A stretch of 64,000 nucleotides of DNA, taken from the NCBI RefSeq assembly GCF_914767665.1, contig NC_059506.1, forward strand, positions 930,001 through 994,000, in the 5' to 3' direction. The notes below the pieces were generated by a model. The model saw nothing but the letters and a program-made list of their open reading frames with translations. It was not told the DNA's origin and ran no database searches. The position numbers were made by a program, and so were the translations under genes. Positions 1-11,396 of the stretch are shown here, in pieces (positions within the stretch are counted from its first letter, which is position 1; every line of letters starts with the position of its first letter). The DNA comes from Harmonia axyridis (taxonomy: Eukaryota > Arthropoda > Insecta > Coleoptera > Coccinellidae).

Positions 1-4
1 AAAT

Positions 5-197
5 ACAGGGTGTAACAGGATCATGGTACACCCCCCCGTATCTCCGTTAGTTTTGAAGGTAATAGATTGAAATTTGGGATATCTCATTAACATAATATGC
101 GACACATTTTGATCTATAAATGATTATTTTTTCACTTCCTGTTTCGCCGGAAGTGATACCAACATTCGATTATTAAACAAAACACCCCGTATATTTT
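5..197. repeat. Short ACAGGGTGT-ended element
   Basis: The left end reads ACAGGGTGTAAC and the right end is an inverted, slightly diverged AACACCCCGT next to TATA. This suggests a small non-autonomous DNA element with a TA-type target. A related copy in opposite orientation lies at 31089-31231, sharing the stretch around 'atatcccaaatttcaatc'. No coding capacity is seen. The left boundary may be cut by the window. Confidence 0.55.
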
Positions 198-925
198 TGA
201 AAACTGCATAATTTTCTGAATCCAATGATACCACATAAGTGACATTTCATACGTCAAAATTTGTTATAATTCAATTTTTAGTTTTTCATTTAAGTGAGCC
301 ATGATGGTTCCGATTTATTTCAATTGACCCGTCTAATACTAGAAAAATCTAAATCCCGTCAAAAATACTAAATTGCGTTTTTTATCAGCAAATAAAGTTC
401 GTCGTAATCGTTTTTGGGGTGAAACTCAATTTTTTCAGATGGAACCATATTGGTACCGTGGTACCACCATTTATTAGTACTATTAATAAGGAATTTATCC
501 ATATCTGGTAATTAAATGTGCGATCAATACAATCAAAATTACAGCTAAAAGAAGATAAGAAAATACAATTATTTTGTTTTAGCTGTAATTCTGATTGTAT
601 TGATCGCACATTTTATTACCAGATATGGATAAATACCTTATTAATAGTACTAATAAATGGTACCACGGTACCAATATGGTTCCATCTGAAAAAAATGAGT
701 TTTACCCCAAAAACGGTTACGACGAATTTTATTTGCTGATAAAAAACGCAATTTAGTATTTTTGACGGGATTTAGAATTTTCTAGTATTAGACGGGTCAA
801 TTGAAATAAGCCGGAACCATCATAGCTCACTTGAATGAAAAATTAAAAATAGAATTATAACAAATTTTGACGTATGAAATGTCACTTATGTGGTATCATT
901 GGATTCAGAAAATTATGCAGATTTC
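198..925. repeat. Foldback element, ~350-bp arms
   Basis: The left arm (about 200-550) reappears as its reverse complement at about 576-925. For example 'ctgcataattttctg' near 206 pairs with 'cagaaaattatgcag' near 906. The loop is only about 25 bases. The two mirror ORFs on opposite strands here are a consequence of the palindrome and are not genes. The outer end of the right arm is repeated near 31060, beside another copy of the 5-197 element. Confidence 0.8.
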
Positions 926-1085
926 AGAAATATAATAATATACAATATACGTTTGACAAAATTCGATCGAATGAAATAAAAAACCGCTCCATGAATTGAA
1001 TTGAAATTCTCTGGGATTTTTGTGGTGATATTGAATTGTAAAACGCACACTCAACATTGATGGTTTTTTTGATATTTTCAATTCA

Positions 1086-1640
1086 GCGCTTGATTATCCA
1101 AAAAGCCTCCAAAAGCCTTTTTTCTATCAACTTTTCAAATTAATGTAGAGAACGAAGAAATTTTTTTTCCGAAAATACAATAGCTACTTCTTGTAGAGAA
1201 TTTTTTCATGATTTCAAAACATCCCCTAAATTTTCTATGCAAACATTGATTGGTGAGATATTGATGGTTAAAGACAAAAAGGTCCTTTTCAATTCAAAGA
1301 TCGATATTTCAGAGAGAAATTTTGAAAAAAGGATATTGAAGCTGAGTGAACAAGTTATCTCATCCATATAGTGGTTGAGTTGGAAAAAAGTTTCCAAGTC
1401 TGTAGGCCAAAAATAAAAACTGAAAAAAATTTCGCAGAAATTTTAGACACTGTATTCATTAGGATTGAGCGATATACGTTGTTTGAAAATTTTTTTCATC
1501 ATGACATCTCTAAACTTTAAACTTCAAGCTTCAAAAAGCTTTACTTCAAATTGAGATACGACCATTGTTATTGAAAATACAGCCATTTTAAAAACCGCTT
1601 AAAATTTGGAATTTTTTTTGATCCTTTAATTTATTTCCCT
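1086..1640. repeat. MITE copy with AAAGGATCA end (truncated)
   Basis: This matches 5160-5705 closely, sharing 'ccaaaaagcctccaaaagcc' at the inner side and 'gatcctttaatttat' at the right end. The left end found in the 5.0 kb copy is missing. It is one of three copies in the window (also 32393-32790). No coding region. Confidence 0.7.
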
Positions 1641-2400
1641 AGTGTATACTAAAGTGTATCTACAAATAAATCAAATTAGAAAAAATTGACTTACCTTTTG
1701 AATTCATTACTATATCGAGTAATTTCGTTGAGGATTTACCATCGTTTGGGCAATGTGTCGGATCTGCTCCTTTGTACAAAAGATAGTCTATAATTTCGTA
1801 GTCCCTGTCGGAAAAATCTTCTTTCGTTCTTTTGATTACTAACTTGGTTAAACAATCATTGATAAATACTGAATCGTTCGATCTAGATTTAATATAATTG
1901 GTAACGTCATAAGTGGACCCACAATACATAAAGAAATCGTGATTAGTAATTTTAACTAACTTCGTCATTTTTCTGTTCGTTATTCGAAACTCAAAATAAA
2001 AATTTCGGAGGTAGGTACAAGTACCACGGAAACTTTTCAACTGAGGCTTCCGAATATGGAACAGCCTTATGTAGTCAAATTCATAGAAAAAGCACTCGTT
2101 AAATTGTCGTTAATATGTTCAAAAATTACTTTTATTTTGAGAGTGACAGTAGTTAGGGTAGGTAATTTTCATTTTCTAAAGATGACAATATTGTTCGTTA
2201 AACCATTGGCAGATCTGTAGGCTATTCAACTTTCGCAGCCTCTGAATTTTGATACCTTAGTTCACAATTATATCGACGGTTGCAGTGGCGTACCCAGACC
2301 TAAGCTTTGGGGGGATAAAGAAAACAAAATTTCGAATTTTTCTTCTTTTGAAGAAGTTTTCCAAAGAAATTTGCTTCCTCATAATAAGATTGTGATATAT
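1640..2400. repeat. Segmental duplicate of 31630-32390
   Basis: About 750 bases here are near-identical and in the same orientation to 31630-32390. The copied block carries an ankyrin-type first exon, its upstream region and the start of a 'cagtggcgtaccca' MITE. The similarity extends well past the exon on both sides, so this is a DNA-level duplication and not just exon conservation. Confidence 0.85.
1695..1968 (-). pseudogene. Orphan first exon of ankyrin-type gene, copy 1
   Basis: From the ATG at 1968 the minus strand is open for 91 codons and reaches a consensus donor (AAAG|GTAAGT) at 1695/1694, leaving phase 1. The product shares the block 'STYDVTNYIK', then 'KRTKEDFSDRDYEI' and 'DYLLYKGADPT', with exon 1 of the complete gene at 10196-10529, including donor position and phase. 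No matching ankyrin exon is found downstream (leftward) within the 1.7 kb available, which is filled by mobile elements. Either exon 2 lies beyond the window or this copy is a dead duplicate. The upstream 'TCAGTTGAA' initiator-like sequence near 2045 is kept, but the TATA box is degraded compared with the 10.5 kb gene. No stop codons interrupt the exon. Confidence 0.7.
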
Positions 2401-2479
2401 AAGGTTTGTTACATATAATGGATATTCCTCCTGGGGAGATATATCACCCTTATTTTACCCCCCCTTGGGTACGCCAATG
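2284..2479. repeat. ~196-bp MITE, TIR CAGTGGCGTACCCA
   Basis: The left end 'cagtggcgtaccca' is mirrored by 'gggtacgccaatgg' at the right. The interior is non-coding. Further ends of the same family are at 4128 and 32273, the latter cut off by another element at about 32393. Confidence 0.65.
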
Positions 2480-4127
2480 GACGGTTGAAAAGCGAAAGAG
2501 CTTAAGCGACAGTCGACACTAGGCAAACTTTATAGTAGAGCCAAGAACCATTTCAAAAATCAGGAAAAAATCACTACGAATTGGTAGTGGAACGATTTTT
2601 CTGTAAAATATTGATTATAATTTATGAATGTCTACCCGAGTGTCTACCTATCTTGTTGGGGGTTGGAAGTTGTTTGGGTTTTTAAATGGAAATCCCTGTC
2701 ATTTATTCAGATTCATATTCTACGGAAAAAAAAACGAAATTTTTATACGAACAGTTTTTCATGTATAATCGTGATTGAATTTTTCCCTCTAAATGAAATT
2801 TTGGTCGTAAATGATCCAACTATTCGTTAAAACAATAGAAAACGTTCTGCGCATAAAAATATGGAGCTTGACGGAGATTGCTCTAGATTCAATATAATCA
2901 TCTTTCAATTAGTTAATGAGAAATATTTTCAACCGAAAACAAATCAATTCGTCATATTCAAACAAACAGTTCAGCAGAAAACGTTCGAATTTCATGTGAA
3001 TGATAATAATAATTACTTAAAGAACGGAGTAATTGAAGTCGTTCAGAAGGAAAATTAAAACTCGAATGAAGAGCCATCTGTGACAATTCGTAAAAAATTG
3101 TTCGTAAAAACTTTTGTGTATTCATTTGCGTTGAATACGAATCTGCAATGGAAAACAGGGGTTCCCATTTGAAATTTAAAAATTGACCCCCGTACCCCTA
3201 ACAAGGGGGAATTATGGGGTTATGGCAAAAGTGGAAATACCACTTAAAACTATCAACCTGTTATATGAAACATTTTTTTTTGTAAGATGTTTTCTTTTCG
3301 AGAGTTTTAACTGATTCAACTTGAAAGACTCACCCGGTATGTACCGGGTGATACACCTCAGACGCAGATTCTGTTTTGAGGGAGTAAATGGAGATAGATA
3401 TTTTGAACATTATTTTTTGTTATGTGTAAGAGATAGTTAGAGGCACAATTCAAAATTAATATATACAGGTTTTTCGAAAACAACGATATTGACCAAATTC
3501 AGACTTTTTTAATGTAACACCTTGTATATGAATGATGAGTTTTCAATTCACATTATATGTACCTTAGAGGATTCATTTACGAGAAAATGACAAAAAATTG
3601 AAAATAATATACAAATATACAAAATTGGCTTGCGTGGCCACCCAGATTTAACATTTCCAGATTTTTGACTTTTGTTGTTTCTTCCTCTTTGGTTCATCCA
3701 TTTTATGTATTTCATTATTGCTATAGTTTTTAAGTATGTAAGGAAACAATTCAAATATTTTGTACCTGTAGGAGGTACCTGTTATGTCATTAATTTTATT
3801 CAGAAACAATTTTAGAAAGAATAACTAGATAACCTAACTTTCAATGGGTTGGCTACCTGGGGGGTTACTCATTTTTATCACCGAAATCATTACAAATCGT
3901 TAATATTTCATTTGCAAATGATGAGTCAGTTGACAATGACAGGTTATCTAAAGAATTAGAAGCAATCCGATAGACATCTTCACACTTTCTGCACTTTCTC
4001 AATTCACATCCCAACCAAGCCACAATCAAAAAGACACAAAGAGTCATTAGTTTCCAGAAAATTCAAACATCTACAAAATAGGACAAAAAAAATCAAGATT
4101 TGACTTGAATATGCTTACACAGATACA
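2480..4127. other. No recognised gene
   Basis: Short ORFs (for example 2861-3058 plus, 3548-3754 minus) show no family signature. A perfect short palindrome, CACCCGGTATGTACCGGGTG, sits near 3331-3351. The minus ORF at 3865-4047 is listed separately. Confidence 0.5.
3865..4047 (-). CDS. Possible small secreted peptide ORF (weak)
   Basis: A 60-codon ORF starts with a hydrophobic N-terminus (MTLCVFLIVAWLGCEL) that could act as a signal peptide, followed by a charged, Cys-containing stretch (RKCRKCEDVY). I do not recognise the family. It could be a chance ORF in AT-rich DNA: there is no conserved partner in the window, no clear promoter and no poly(A) signal. It is listed only because the N-terminus is unusually signal-like. 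Confidence 0.15.
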   Translation of the reverse strand: MTLCVFLIVAWLGCELRKCRKCEDVYRIASNSLDNLSLSTDSSFANEILTICNDFGDKNE

Positions 4128-4996
4128 GTGGCGTACCCAGCCGTAAGCCTTGAGGACGGTAGAGTTATAAACGAAAAAAAAATGTTCATTAATTTCCTAT
4201 CCTTTGAATTTACAGGCACTTCTTGATATTGATTTTCATCTGTCGAAGAGTCCAGCTGTATTCAAAAGCGAAAAACTTGAAGATTTGCCTGCATCAACTT
4301 TTCTTCTTTTGAAGAAGTTTTCTTTCTCATAACAAGATTTTTAGATACCCAAAATACTGAAAATGTGGAACCCAGACAATTCCGCCATTTTGGGAAGTCA
4401 TTTTTTGCGATTCATTGATATGGGTTTTCACAAAATGTATTGAAGGTGAAATTTTTGCTGATCTTGTAATTATTTGAGCCTTAGTATGTCAAATTCTAGT
4501 AGGGCTGGCAAAATTTAACAGGTCCTCAGGCTATTTGGGAGGGGGTGAACGTTCCACCAGTCCCCCCCCCCTGGATCCGCACCTGCTTGAGTAAAACTAG
4601 TGATTATGCCACATAAAGCTTCATTTGAAAGATGCAAGAGAAATCAGAAAGTAGTCAGTTTAAATTTTTAAATAATGTTTAGGCAAACGGTGCAACTGGC
4701 CCTAAATTTCGAATAGGGAAGATGGGGTAAGTGATACCTCATTTGAAAGTTCAGCATATTAACTTTTTTCTCATTTGATGTATTGGTTCTAGAAATATTT
4801 ATATTAGAATTTTGAACAACACTGGTTTTTCCCGACAAGCATGCTGTATAATCAGTTAAAATTTCACAAGAGCATAGACAATATTTGATTATACAACGAT
4901 TCACGAGACGTAGTTCGCGAAACATCAAGAGAGCGCAGCTCAAGTGGTGTTTCGTGAACTTCATCGAGTGAAGAGATTCGTATAATCGAAATACAG
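4128..4996. other. Repeat ends, no gene
   Basis: It begins with a 'cagtggcgtaccca' MITE end at about 4128 and contains a G/C-tract region near 4545-4580 ('tccccccccc'). The minus ORF at 4668-4964 has no recognisable signature. Confidence 0.4.
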
Positions 4997-5705
4997 TAGG
5001 GTAATAAATTAAAGGATCAAAATAAAACTCGAAATTTATAGCAGTTTTTCAAATGGCTGTATTTTCGATAACATTTTTTTCCAATAACATTGGTGGTATC
5101 TCAATTTGAAAAATAACTTTTCGAAGCTTGAAGTTTATAGTTTAGAGATCTCATGATGATTATCCAAAAAGCCTCCAAAAGCCTTTTTTTATCAACTGTT
5201 CAAATAAATGTAGAGAACGAACAATTTTTTTTCCGAAAATACCATAGCTACTTCTTGTAGAGAATTCATTCAAGATTTCAAAATATACCTTTAATTTTCT
5301 GTGCAAACATTGATTGGTGAGATATTGATGGTTAAGAACAAAAAGGTCCTTTGCAATTCAAAGTTCAATATTTCATAGAGAAATGCTCGTATCGAAATTT
5401 TGAAAAAAGGATATTGAAGATGAATAAACAAGTTATCTCATCCATTAAGTGATTAAAATGGAAAAAAAATTCCAAGTCTGTAGGGCAAAAATAAAAACTG
5501 AAAAAATTTCGCCGAAATTTCAGACACTATAATCATTAGGATTGAGCGGTACACGTTGCTTGAAAAATTTTTTCATCATGAGATCTCCAAATTATAAGCT
5601 TCAAAAATCTTTTTTTCAAATTGAGATACGACCAATGTTATCGAAAATACAGCCATTTGAAAAACCGCTAAAAATTTCGAATTTTATTATGATCCTTTAA
5701 TTTAT
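4997..5705. repeat. MITE, ~700 bp, AAAGGATCAAAATAAAA ends
   Basis: The ends are inverted repeats: 'aattaaaggatcaaaa' at the left and 'gatcctttaattta' at the right, continuing into matching 'tttttcaaatggctgtatttt' type sequence. It is the most complete of three copies (also 1086-1640 and 32393-32790). No ORF of note. Confidence 0.7.
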
Positions 5706-5716
5706 ACCACAAGTAT

Positions 5717-7568
5717 ACAGGGTGATTCAGCGGGATGGCCTATTAGACGTTTAAGGAAAACTTATCATAATTTTGAGCTGAAAATTTGCATATTGGTGTT
5801 TGAGACAATGATCTTTCTCCCTATAATATTTTCAGATCTCTACAACTTCCGGTTATACCGGAAACAGACTACTACTTACTTATTTCAAATGACACACCCA
5901 GTATATTATTGCATCATTATATAGATTTTTTGATGGCAATTTTGGCAATATGCCATACCTTGGGTAAAAATTCAACGATTCATGAGTTATTGGAATTCTT
6001 ATGAAAAAAAAGGTAGCGATGAGGACTCACATTTTATTGAAATTTCAGCAGAAAAAGCTATTTTCGAAAAACAATTTTTTCGATTCCACAAATATGTACT
6101 ATTATAAGACTGTTTTCGGCTTGGACCAAAAATGTACAGGGTGTTTATAAGAGGATCATGAACTTGGACAACTCAAATTCATCAAAACTCAAGATTTTCA
6201 AATTAGAACCTATATTTTTTATTATTTCAGTCGATTCTACGTAAAAAAATAGTGGGGGTTACTTAAACAAACCCTATACCTAAAATGAATACTTCAAGAG
6301 TTATCGGGGAAGAACTTCAAATGAGGAAAAACCGCTATTTATAACTGTGGAAATAACTGTCTGTTACTTCCGGAAAACACAGAAAGAAATTAAAATTCGA
6401 TGTTTGGATAACTAAATTTTACATTTCATGAATTTTAATTAATTTTTCGTTGGGATTGTTGAGAAATCCATAAACCAATACAATTTTCAATTACGTATAA
6501 TTCATAACAATTCTTGATATGTCGAATTTAGTTATGAAAACATCGAATTTTAGTTTCTTTCTGTGTTTTTCGGAAATCGCAGACTACTCCACACAGTTAT
6601 TAATAGCGGTTTTTCCTCATTTAAACTTCTTCCTCGATAACTCTTAAAGTATTCATTTTAGGTATAGGGTTTTCAAGTAACCCACACTATTTTTGTACGT
6701 AGAATCGACTGAAATAATAAAAAATATAGGTTCTAATAACTTCATAACTAAATTTGACATATCAAGAATTGTAATGAATTATTCGTAATTGAAAATTGTA
6801 TTGGTTTATGGATTTCTCAACAATCCCAACGAAAAATTAATTAAAATTCATGAAATATAAAATTTAGTTATCCAAACATCGAATTTTAATTTCTTTCTGT
6901 GTTTTCCGGAAGTAACAGACAGTTATTTCCACAGTTATAAATAGCGGTTTTTCCTCATTTGAAGTTCTTCCCCGATAACTCTTGAAGTATTCATTTTAGG
7001 TATAGGGTTTGTTTGAGTAACCCCCATTATTTTTTTACGTAGAATCGACTGAAATAATAAAAAATATAAGTTCTAATTTGAAAATCTTGAGTTTTAATGA
7101 ATTTGAGTTGTCCAAGATCATGATCCTCTTATAAACACCCTGTACATTTTTGGCACAAACCGCAAACAGTCTTATAATACTAGGTATTTGCGGAATCGAA
7201 AAAGAAAAAACAATTTCTGGAAAAAGCTCATTCTGCGGTAATATAAAAAAAAATGTGAGTCCTCATCGCCACCATTTTTTTCATAAGAATCCCAATAACT
7301 CATGAACCGTTGAATTTTTACCCAAGGTATGGCATATTTCCGAAATTGCCATCAAAAAAGTTATCTAATGATGCAATAATATACTGGGTGTGCCATTAGA
7401 AATAAGGAAATAGAAGTCTGTTTCCGGTATAACCGGAAGTTATAGAGATCTGAAAATATTTTAGGGAGAGAGATCATTGTCTCAAACCCCAATATGCAAA
7501 TTTTCAGCTCAAAATTATGATTAGTTTTCTATAAACGTCTAATAGGCCATCCCGGTGAATCACCCTGT
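5717..7568. repeat. 1.85-kb foldback element, ACAGGGTGATTC ends
   Basis: The left end 'acagggtgattcagc' is mirrored at the right by 'gaatcaccctgt'. The arms extend for about 400 bases (for example 'cctattagacgttta' near 5744 against 'aaacgtctaatagg' near 7531). A second, independent foldback (6136-7143) is nested inside. A partial copy of the arm occurs at 31232-31390. Confidence 0.85.
6136..7143. repeat. Nested foldback, ACAGGGTGTTTATAAGAGG ends
   Basis: The left end 'acagggtgtttataagagg' pairs with 'cctcttataaacaccctgt' ending at 7143. The arms are about 430 bases. Part of the left arm ('taacaattcttgatatg' type sequence) also occurs twice within the element, so the interior is itself rearranged. 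It is inserted in the interior of the larger 5717-7568 palindrome. Confidence 0.8.
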
Positions 7569-7575
7569 ATATTGT

Positions 7576-7830
7576 CTATGCTCGATTTGGTATTCGTTAA
7601 GAGTATACAACTCATGTTCTGATGAACCAAAAGAATCCGTAAATTTTCCATAGTAACGGCGTATTGATAAGTGAATATACTACTTGACGACGTGGTATAA
7701 TCGTGTTGGTGTTTCTCCTCCTCATTGTGATCATTTCCATGGTAACATTCTTGGACGTTCGCCAAAAAATAAAAGTCGAGCTCAGTGCCTCAGCGAAATG
7801 TCATTGAATTGTCAAAATGCCGTGCTTTGG
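7576..7830. repeat. Fragment related to the 48.5-50.0 kb hAT-like element
   Basis: It shares 'gacgtggtataatcg' and, further right, 'ggacgttcgccaaaaaa' with 48832-49445. It lacks the foldback that sits between those two blocks at 48903-49363, so it represents the empty site for that insertion. Confidence 0.65.
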
Positions 7831-8109
7831 TTATGATTATTGATATTATTCGTTATATAATCGTAACGAATATCACTCGAGCATTTCACACTTGCGAGAA
7901 AAGTTGGACTTTCCCCACTTGTTGCACAATATACTATTCTGCTGAAGAAAATATGAAAATTTATACAAAAAATGAATTATTTTAATAGTTTCATTATCGT
8001 TATCTCGATAATAACTAAAATTACTATTTTTTTCATGGATCACATTTGAGTTCGTCAGATCAGTAAGTCGAACCTCATCGTTTGGGTTTTTTAATTTCAT
8101 TGAAAGGTT

Positions 8110-8136
8110 TCCTATTTTCTACATCTCGTAGAAAAT
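8110..8136. repeat. Perfect short inverted repeat
   Basis: 'CCTATTTTCTAC' and 'GTAGAAAATAGG' are separated by five bases, about 100 bases downstream of the ankyrin gene stop codon and just past its poly(A) signal. It may be an MITE relic or a 3'-end structure. Confidence 0.5.
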
Positions 8137-8165
8137 AGGACAAAGAAAACAAAGCGCAACATGTT

Positions 8166-8171
8166 ATTTAT
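8166..8171 (-). promoter_or_regulatory. Poly(A) signal AATAAA (ankyrin gene)
   Basis: The plus strand reads TTTATT here, giving AATAAA on the minus strand about 70 bases downstream of the stop codon of the ankyrin gene. Its position is plausible for 3' end formation. Confidence 0.55.
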
Positions 8172-8237
8172 TAGGTACACATGGAAAATTCTATTTACAA
8201 AATGAAAAGTTAACAAATGATAAAAATTGAAACATTA

Positions 8238-9604
8238 TTAAATATGTCTAACAAATCTTCGTCTCACTCTAATATATCTTCTGAATCTCTTATTTCTCCA
8301 TTCTATTCTTATCCTTGTCTTAAATAATTTTTTTTTCTTCGGAACAGGAGTTCTTATGACAGGCTCCTCGAGATCCTGTAGTAATTTTCCGAATTTGTAC
8401 CATTCTTTTATTGGAATTTTGTTTATAATTTCATTTATCACTTGGAAATAGAGCTTACCCTCAGAAACGACAAAAAAAAAGTTATATGCATCTTCTCTTT
8501 CGTGAAATATTTTCAGCCCACTCTCCATAAGTGTTTTGAGTTCGCAGCCGTAATATTTGTAATCTTCCTCGTTGAATTCAGAAATGATTTTCCTCAGCTT
8601 TGGGTTTATACAGAGGTTCGATATTTGCATTTCGTTCGAAATGAGGATTCTCACAAGAGAATACTTTGGTTCAGTTAAAAATTTTGGTATTTTGCAGGAA
8701 TTCAAACGTCTCAATTCTTCTCTACAATCTTTCTCAAATTGTTCATCTTCGCTCAAGTAACTAATGGGGTTAAAACCTATTTTAAATTGTCCACTGACAT
8801 CTCGAAGGATCAGAGTTTTCAAAATCATCTGTCGTATTCCAGCACGTTGCTCCAGTAATATATCCAAATATGTTCTATTTGAATCATTAATAATTTTTAA
8901 GTTAGCGCCGGAGTTCAAGAATAAATCGAAAAACTGGATGAACGAGTAGCCCCCACAACAGTATGCTAAATCGTGCAGAACAGTGTCGCCCCAAAAATCT
9001 TGAATATTCACATCACCTCCTCTTTGAATTAGTAACTTCGCAAACTCCAGTGCACTAGGTTTAAGTTGATTCATAGCAACGATATGTAAAGGAGTCAGCC
9101 TATAATCGCCAAAGGAATTGGGATCGCATCCGGCATCCAATAAAATCTTAAGCAATTCCACTTCTGTCTTACTTAGATGGTAACATGCAACATGCAGTAG
9201 AGTGTTATCTTTTAAATCCCTCGCTCTGAAATTTGCTCCGAGCTTAAAAAAAAATCTCACTTGTCCAATTCGGTTTTTTTTGACAGCGAAGAATAAAGGC
9301 GTTTCCCCCAATATATTTCCTTCTTCTAAATTAGGATAATATTTTAGAATGTATTTTGTGATGTCCACACGTGGAAATGAAGCTGCTATGTGTAAGGGTG
9401 TGTTTTTGAAGTGATATGATCGTTCATTATGGTGAGAACTAAGTTTTATAGCGTACTGCACAAGAGCCAAACTCTGATAGGCAACAGCTGCTAGAACTGC
9501 GGTATTGTTGTATAAGAAGTACTCCGGAAAAAGATCGCACGGATTTTTATCAGGATCGTCCAGATATTTCATATACTGTAGAAATATTCCAATTAACCTT
9601 TCAT
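8238..9604 (-). CDS. Ankyrin-repeat protein, exon 2
   Basis: This exon carries most of a predicted 566-residue ankyrin protein. The acceptor (TTTCAG|AT) at 9605-9606 joins exon 1 in phase (GAG G|AT GAA). Ankyrin units run from about residue 179 to 335: 'NTPLHIAASF', 'GETPLFFAVKKN', 'DNTLLHVACY', 'LTPLHIVAMN' and 'GDTVLHDLAY', with typical 'LLDAGCDPN' and 'LLIQRGGDVN' loops. The remaining ~230 residues have no domain I can name. The last ~35 are strikingly basic (KKKKLFKTRIRI, then RRYIRVRRR), so nuclear or RNA/DNA contact is possible but unproven. There is no signal peptide or membrane segment. It is probably an intracellular protein-binding scaffold. The gene lies antisense to BicC and, if BicC starts left of the window, inside a BicC intron. 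Confidence 0.85.
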
Positions 9605-10195
9605 CTGAAATTAGAAAATGTTTAGTAACGTCATTTGAATTTAATATTCTAATGTATGAAGTATAATTTCCTCAATATATTATTTAAAATCAATATAAAT
9701 GAATTAACTACTGAATTTCTTTTTCTCTATCTATTATGGCTTCATAGCAATTGAATGAATTGTATTGGATGAAGAAATTTGGAGTAGAGACATAAAATAT
9801 GCCAAATTTCACCTATCGTTTGAGCCAGCACGGTTTATCGGGGAAAAACAATAAAAAAACATTTTTGGAAATTATTTTTATTTTATTCTTGTATTATTAC
9901 TACATAAAAATGCAAGAATTTAATGGTAATTGTAGAAACGGTGAGAAGTAATTCTTTGGTAGTTAGATGATTGGAAAACCTACTGCAAATTGGAAAAATG
10001 GGTCCACTGCTACGTTTGGGTTGGACCTACATATTTATGTTGTTATCTTCTGTATGCTCGTCCTACTGTAGAATCCTTCATTGATTCTCACCTCTGAGGA
10101 TTGGTGCATGGCACTACTTTTTAGCTGAAGAGCTAAAAATAAAAAAGAATAAATTGAAGATCTACAAATAAGGCAATTAACATGAGTTAACTTAC

Positions 10196-10529
10196 CCTCA
10201 GATTTAATTACAAAATCGAGTATTTTGTAGGACTTTCCGCCTTCATGGCAATACATCGTAGGCTCTGCCCCTCTATATAAAAGATATTGTGTAATTTCGT
10301 AGTCTCTATCTTTAAAATTTTCTTTCGCCCTTTTATGCACAAACACGGTCAAAAAATAATTGAGAAATACTGGATTTTCCTTTTTTATATAATTGGTGAC
10401 ATCGTAAGTGGAACCAGTATTTACAATGAAGTCGTAATGACGATGCCATTCCTCAGTTTCAACACATTTCAACATCTTTTTTTGAAACTCAAAATTAATA
10501 ATGGGATGAAATGAGGTGGAAGCAATCAT
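10196..10529 (-). CDS. Ankyrin-repeat protein, exon 1
   Basis: The start is the ATG at 10529; an in-frame ATG at 10475 is an alternative, and it aligns better with the start of the orphan copies. The donor GAGG|GTAAGT at 10196/10195 leaves phase 1, matching exon 2 across a 591-bp intron. The encoded N-terminal module contains 'GSTYDVTNYIK', 'KDRDYEITQYLLYRGAEPT' and 'GGKSYKILDFVIK', reading like a capped, degenerate ankyrin unit. Two further copies of this module occur as orphan exons at 1695-1968 and 31683-31956, so it belongs to a local family. Together exons 1 and 2 encode 566 residues without an internal stop. Confidence 0.8.
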
Positions 10530-10533
10530 ATTC

Positions 10534-10569
10534 AACTGAGCCTTTTCGACTATAGAACTGCTTTATATA
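10534..10569 (-). promoter_or_regulatory. Core promoter: TATA box and initiator
   Basis: Reading the minus strand, TATATAAAG lies at 10569-10561 and the arthropod-type initiator TCAGTT at 10539-10534. The first T of the TATA box is about 31 bases upstream of the initiator A, the canonical spacing. Transcription from this A would leave a 5' leader of only about 8 bases before the ATG at 10529, or about 62 bases if the ATG at 10475 is used. Confidence 0.6.
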
Positions 10570-10648
10570 GCCGAATTCAGGTAGAAATTCTGAGAAAACG
10601 TACTCGTTAAATAAATGTTTGTTTTAATGTGTTCAAAAATTACTTTCA

Positions 10649-10816
10649 CAAATGGCTGGTTTATGCACCATTCATAAGAAATAAGTACTGACTAATAACT
10701 TAGAATTGAACGCTGACAAATCAATGTCAAATTTGTGCACTTTACCTAAGTAAGAACTAACACTAGCACTAGGAACTAAGGAACTAAGCCTACAGCCACA
10801 GATAACAGAGTAGAAT
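10649..10816. repeat. Left end of 'GGTTTATGCACC' element
   Basis: It starts with a GGTTTATGCACCATTC-type end followed by repeats of 'aagaactaa', as at 43137 and 48337. The element is interrupted at 10817 by the THAP element and resumes at 11933. The continuation to about 12640 shares 'gccgcatagaatttcaat' and following sequence with 43305-43430. Confidence 0.6.
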
Positions 10817-10981
10817 CACAGCCGTCTTCAACTCAAGCCGTGCACAGAGAAATAAAAATTACAAAACATAAACTCTGTAGTTGATAAATAGATAAAATAA
10901 TATAGATATTCTGTGCAAACAAAAATAACGAAACATAAACTCTTACCTAGTTGATAAATGAATAAAATGATATATCTCTGT

Positions 10982-11314
10982 TCATACTATCTGGAGAGTT
11001 TGTAATTTTCTTTTTTTAGGGAGGTGTTTAGATGAATCTGAGGGTGAATCGGTCTTTTTGGATTCAATGTTAGAGTTGGTCTTCTCTTTTCTATAATCAT
11101 TTAATATTATATTCGCGAACACTGACAGCAAATGAAATAAAATTTTCTTATAGTCCTTTCCACATAAACAAGTATTTTGAAATTCTTCAAAAGCGTATTC
11201 TATCTGAATACTCAGAAATGTTAATTTTGAAAGAATATATTTTTGATCAACCGCTCGTAGAAAGTTCGATTCTAAGGAACTATCATTTAAAATTACCTCG
11301 AAAATAGCACACAT
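10982..11314 (-). CDS. Hypothetical ORF inside THAP element
   Basis: A 110-codon ORF lies downstream of the THAP segment on the same strand. It has a hydrophobic/helical middle (KILFHLLSVFANIIL) and a Lys/Ser-rich C-terminus (KKTDSPSDSSKHLPKKRK) resembling a nuclear localisation signal. It overlaps the end of the THAP ORF in another frame and may be a second exon or a frameshifted continuation. I do not recognise the family. Confidence 0.4.
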   Translation of the reverse strand: MCAIFEVILNDSSLESNFLRAVDQKYILSKLTFLSIQIEYAFEEFQNTCLCGKDYKKILFHLLSVFANIILNDYRKEKTNSNIESKKTDSPSDSSKHLPKKRKLQTLQIV

Positions 11315-11329
11315 ATGTGTATATATGTA

Positions 11330-11396
<67 letters not shown>

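Noticed and set aside
385..739. Two similar ORFs on opposite strands
   Set aside because: They are the two arms of one palindrome. There is no family match and no start context.
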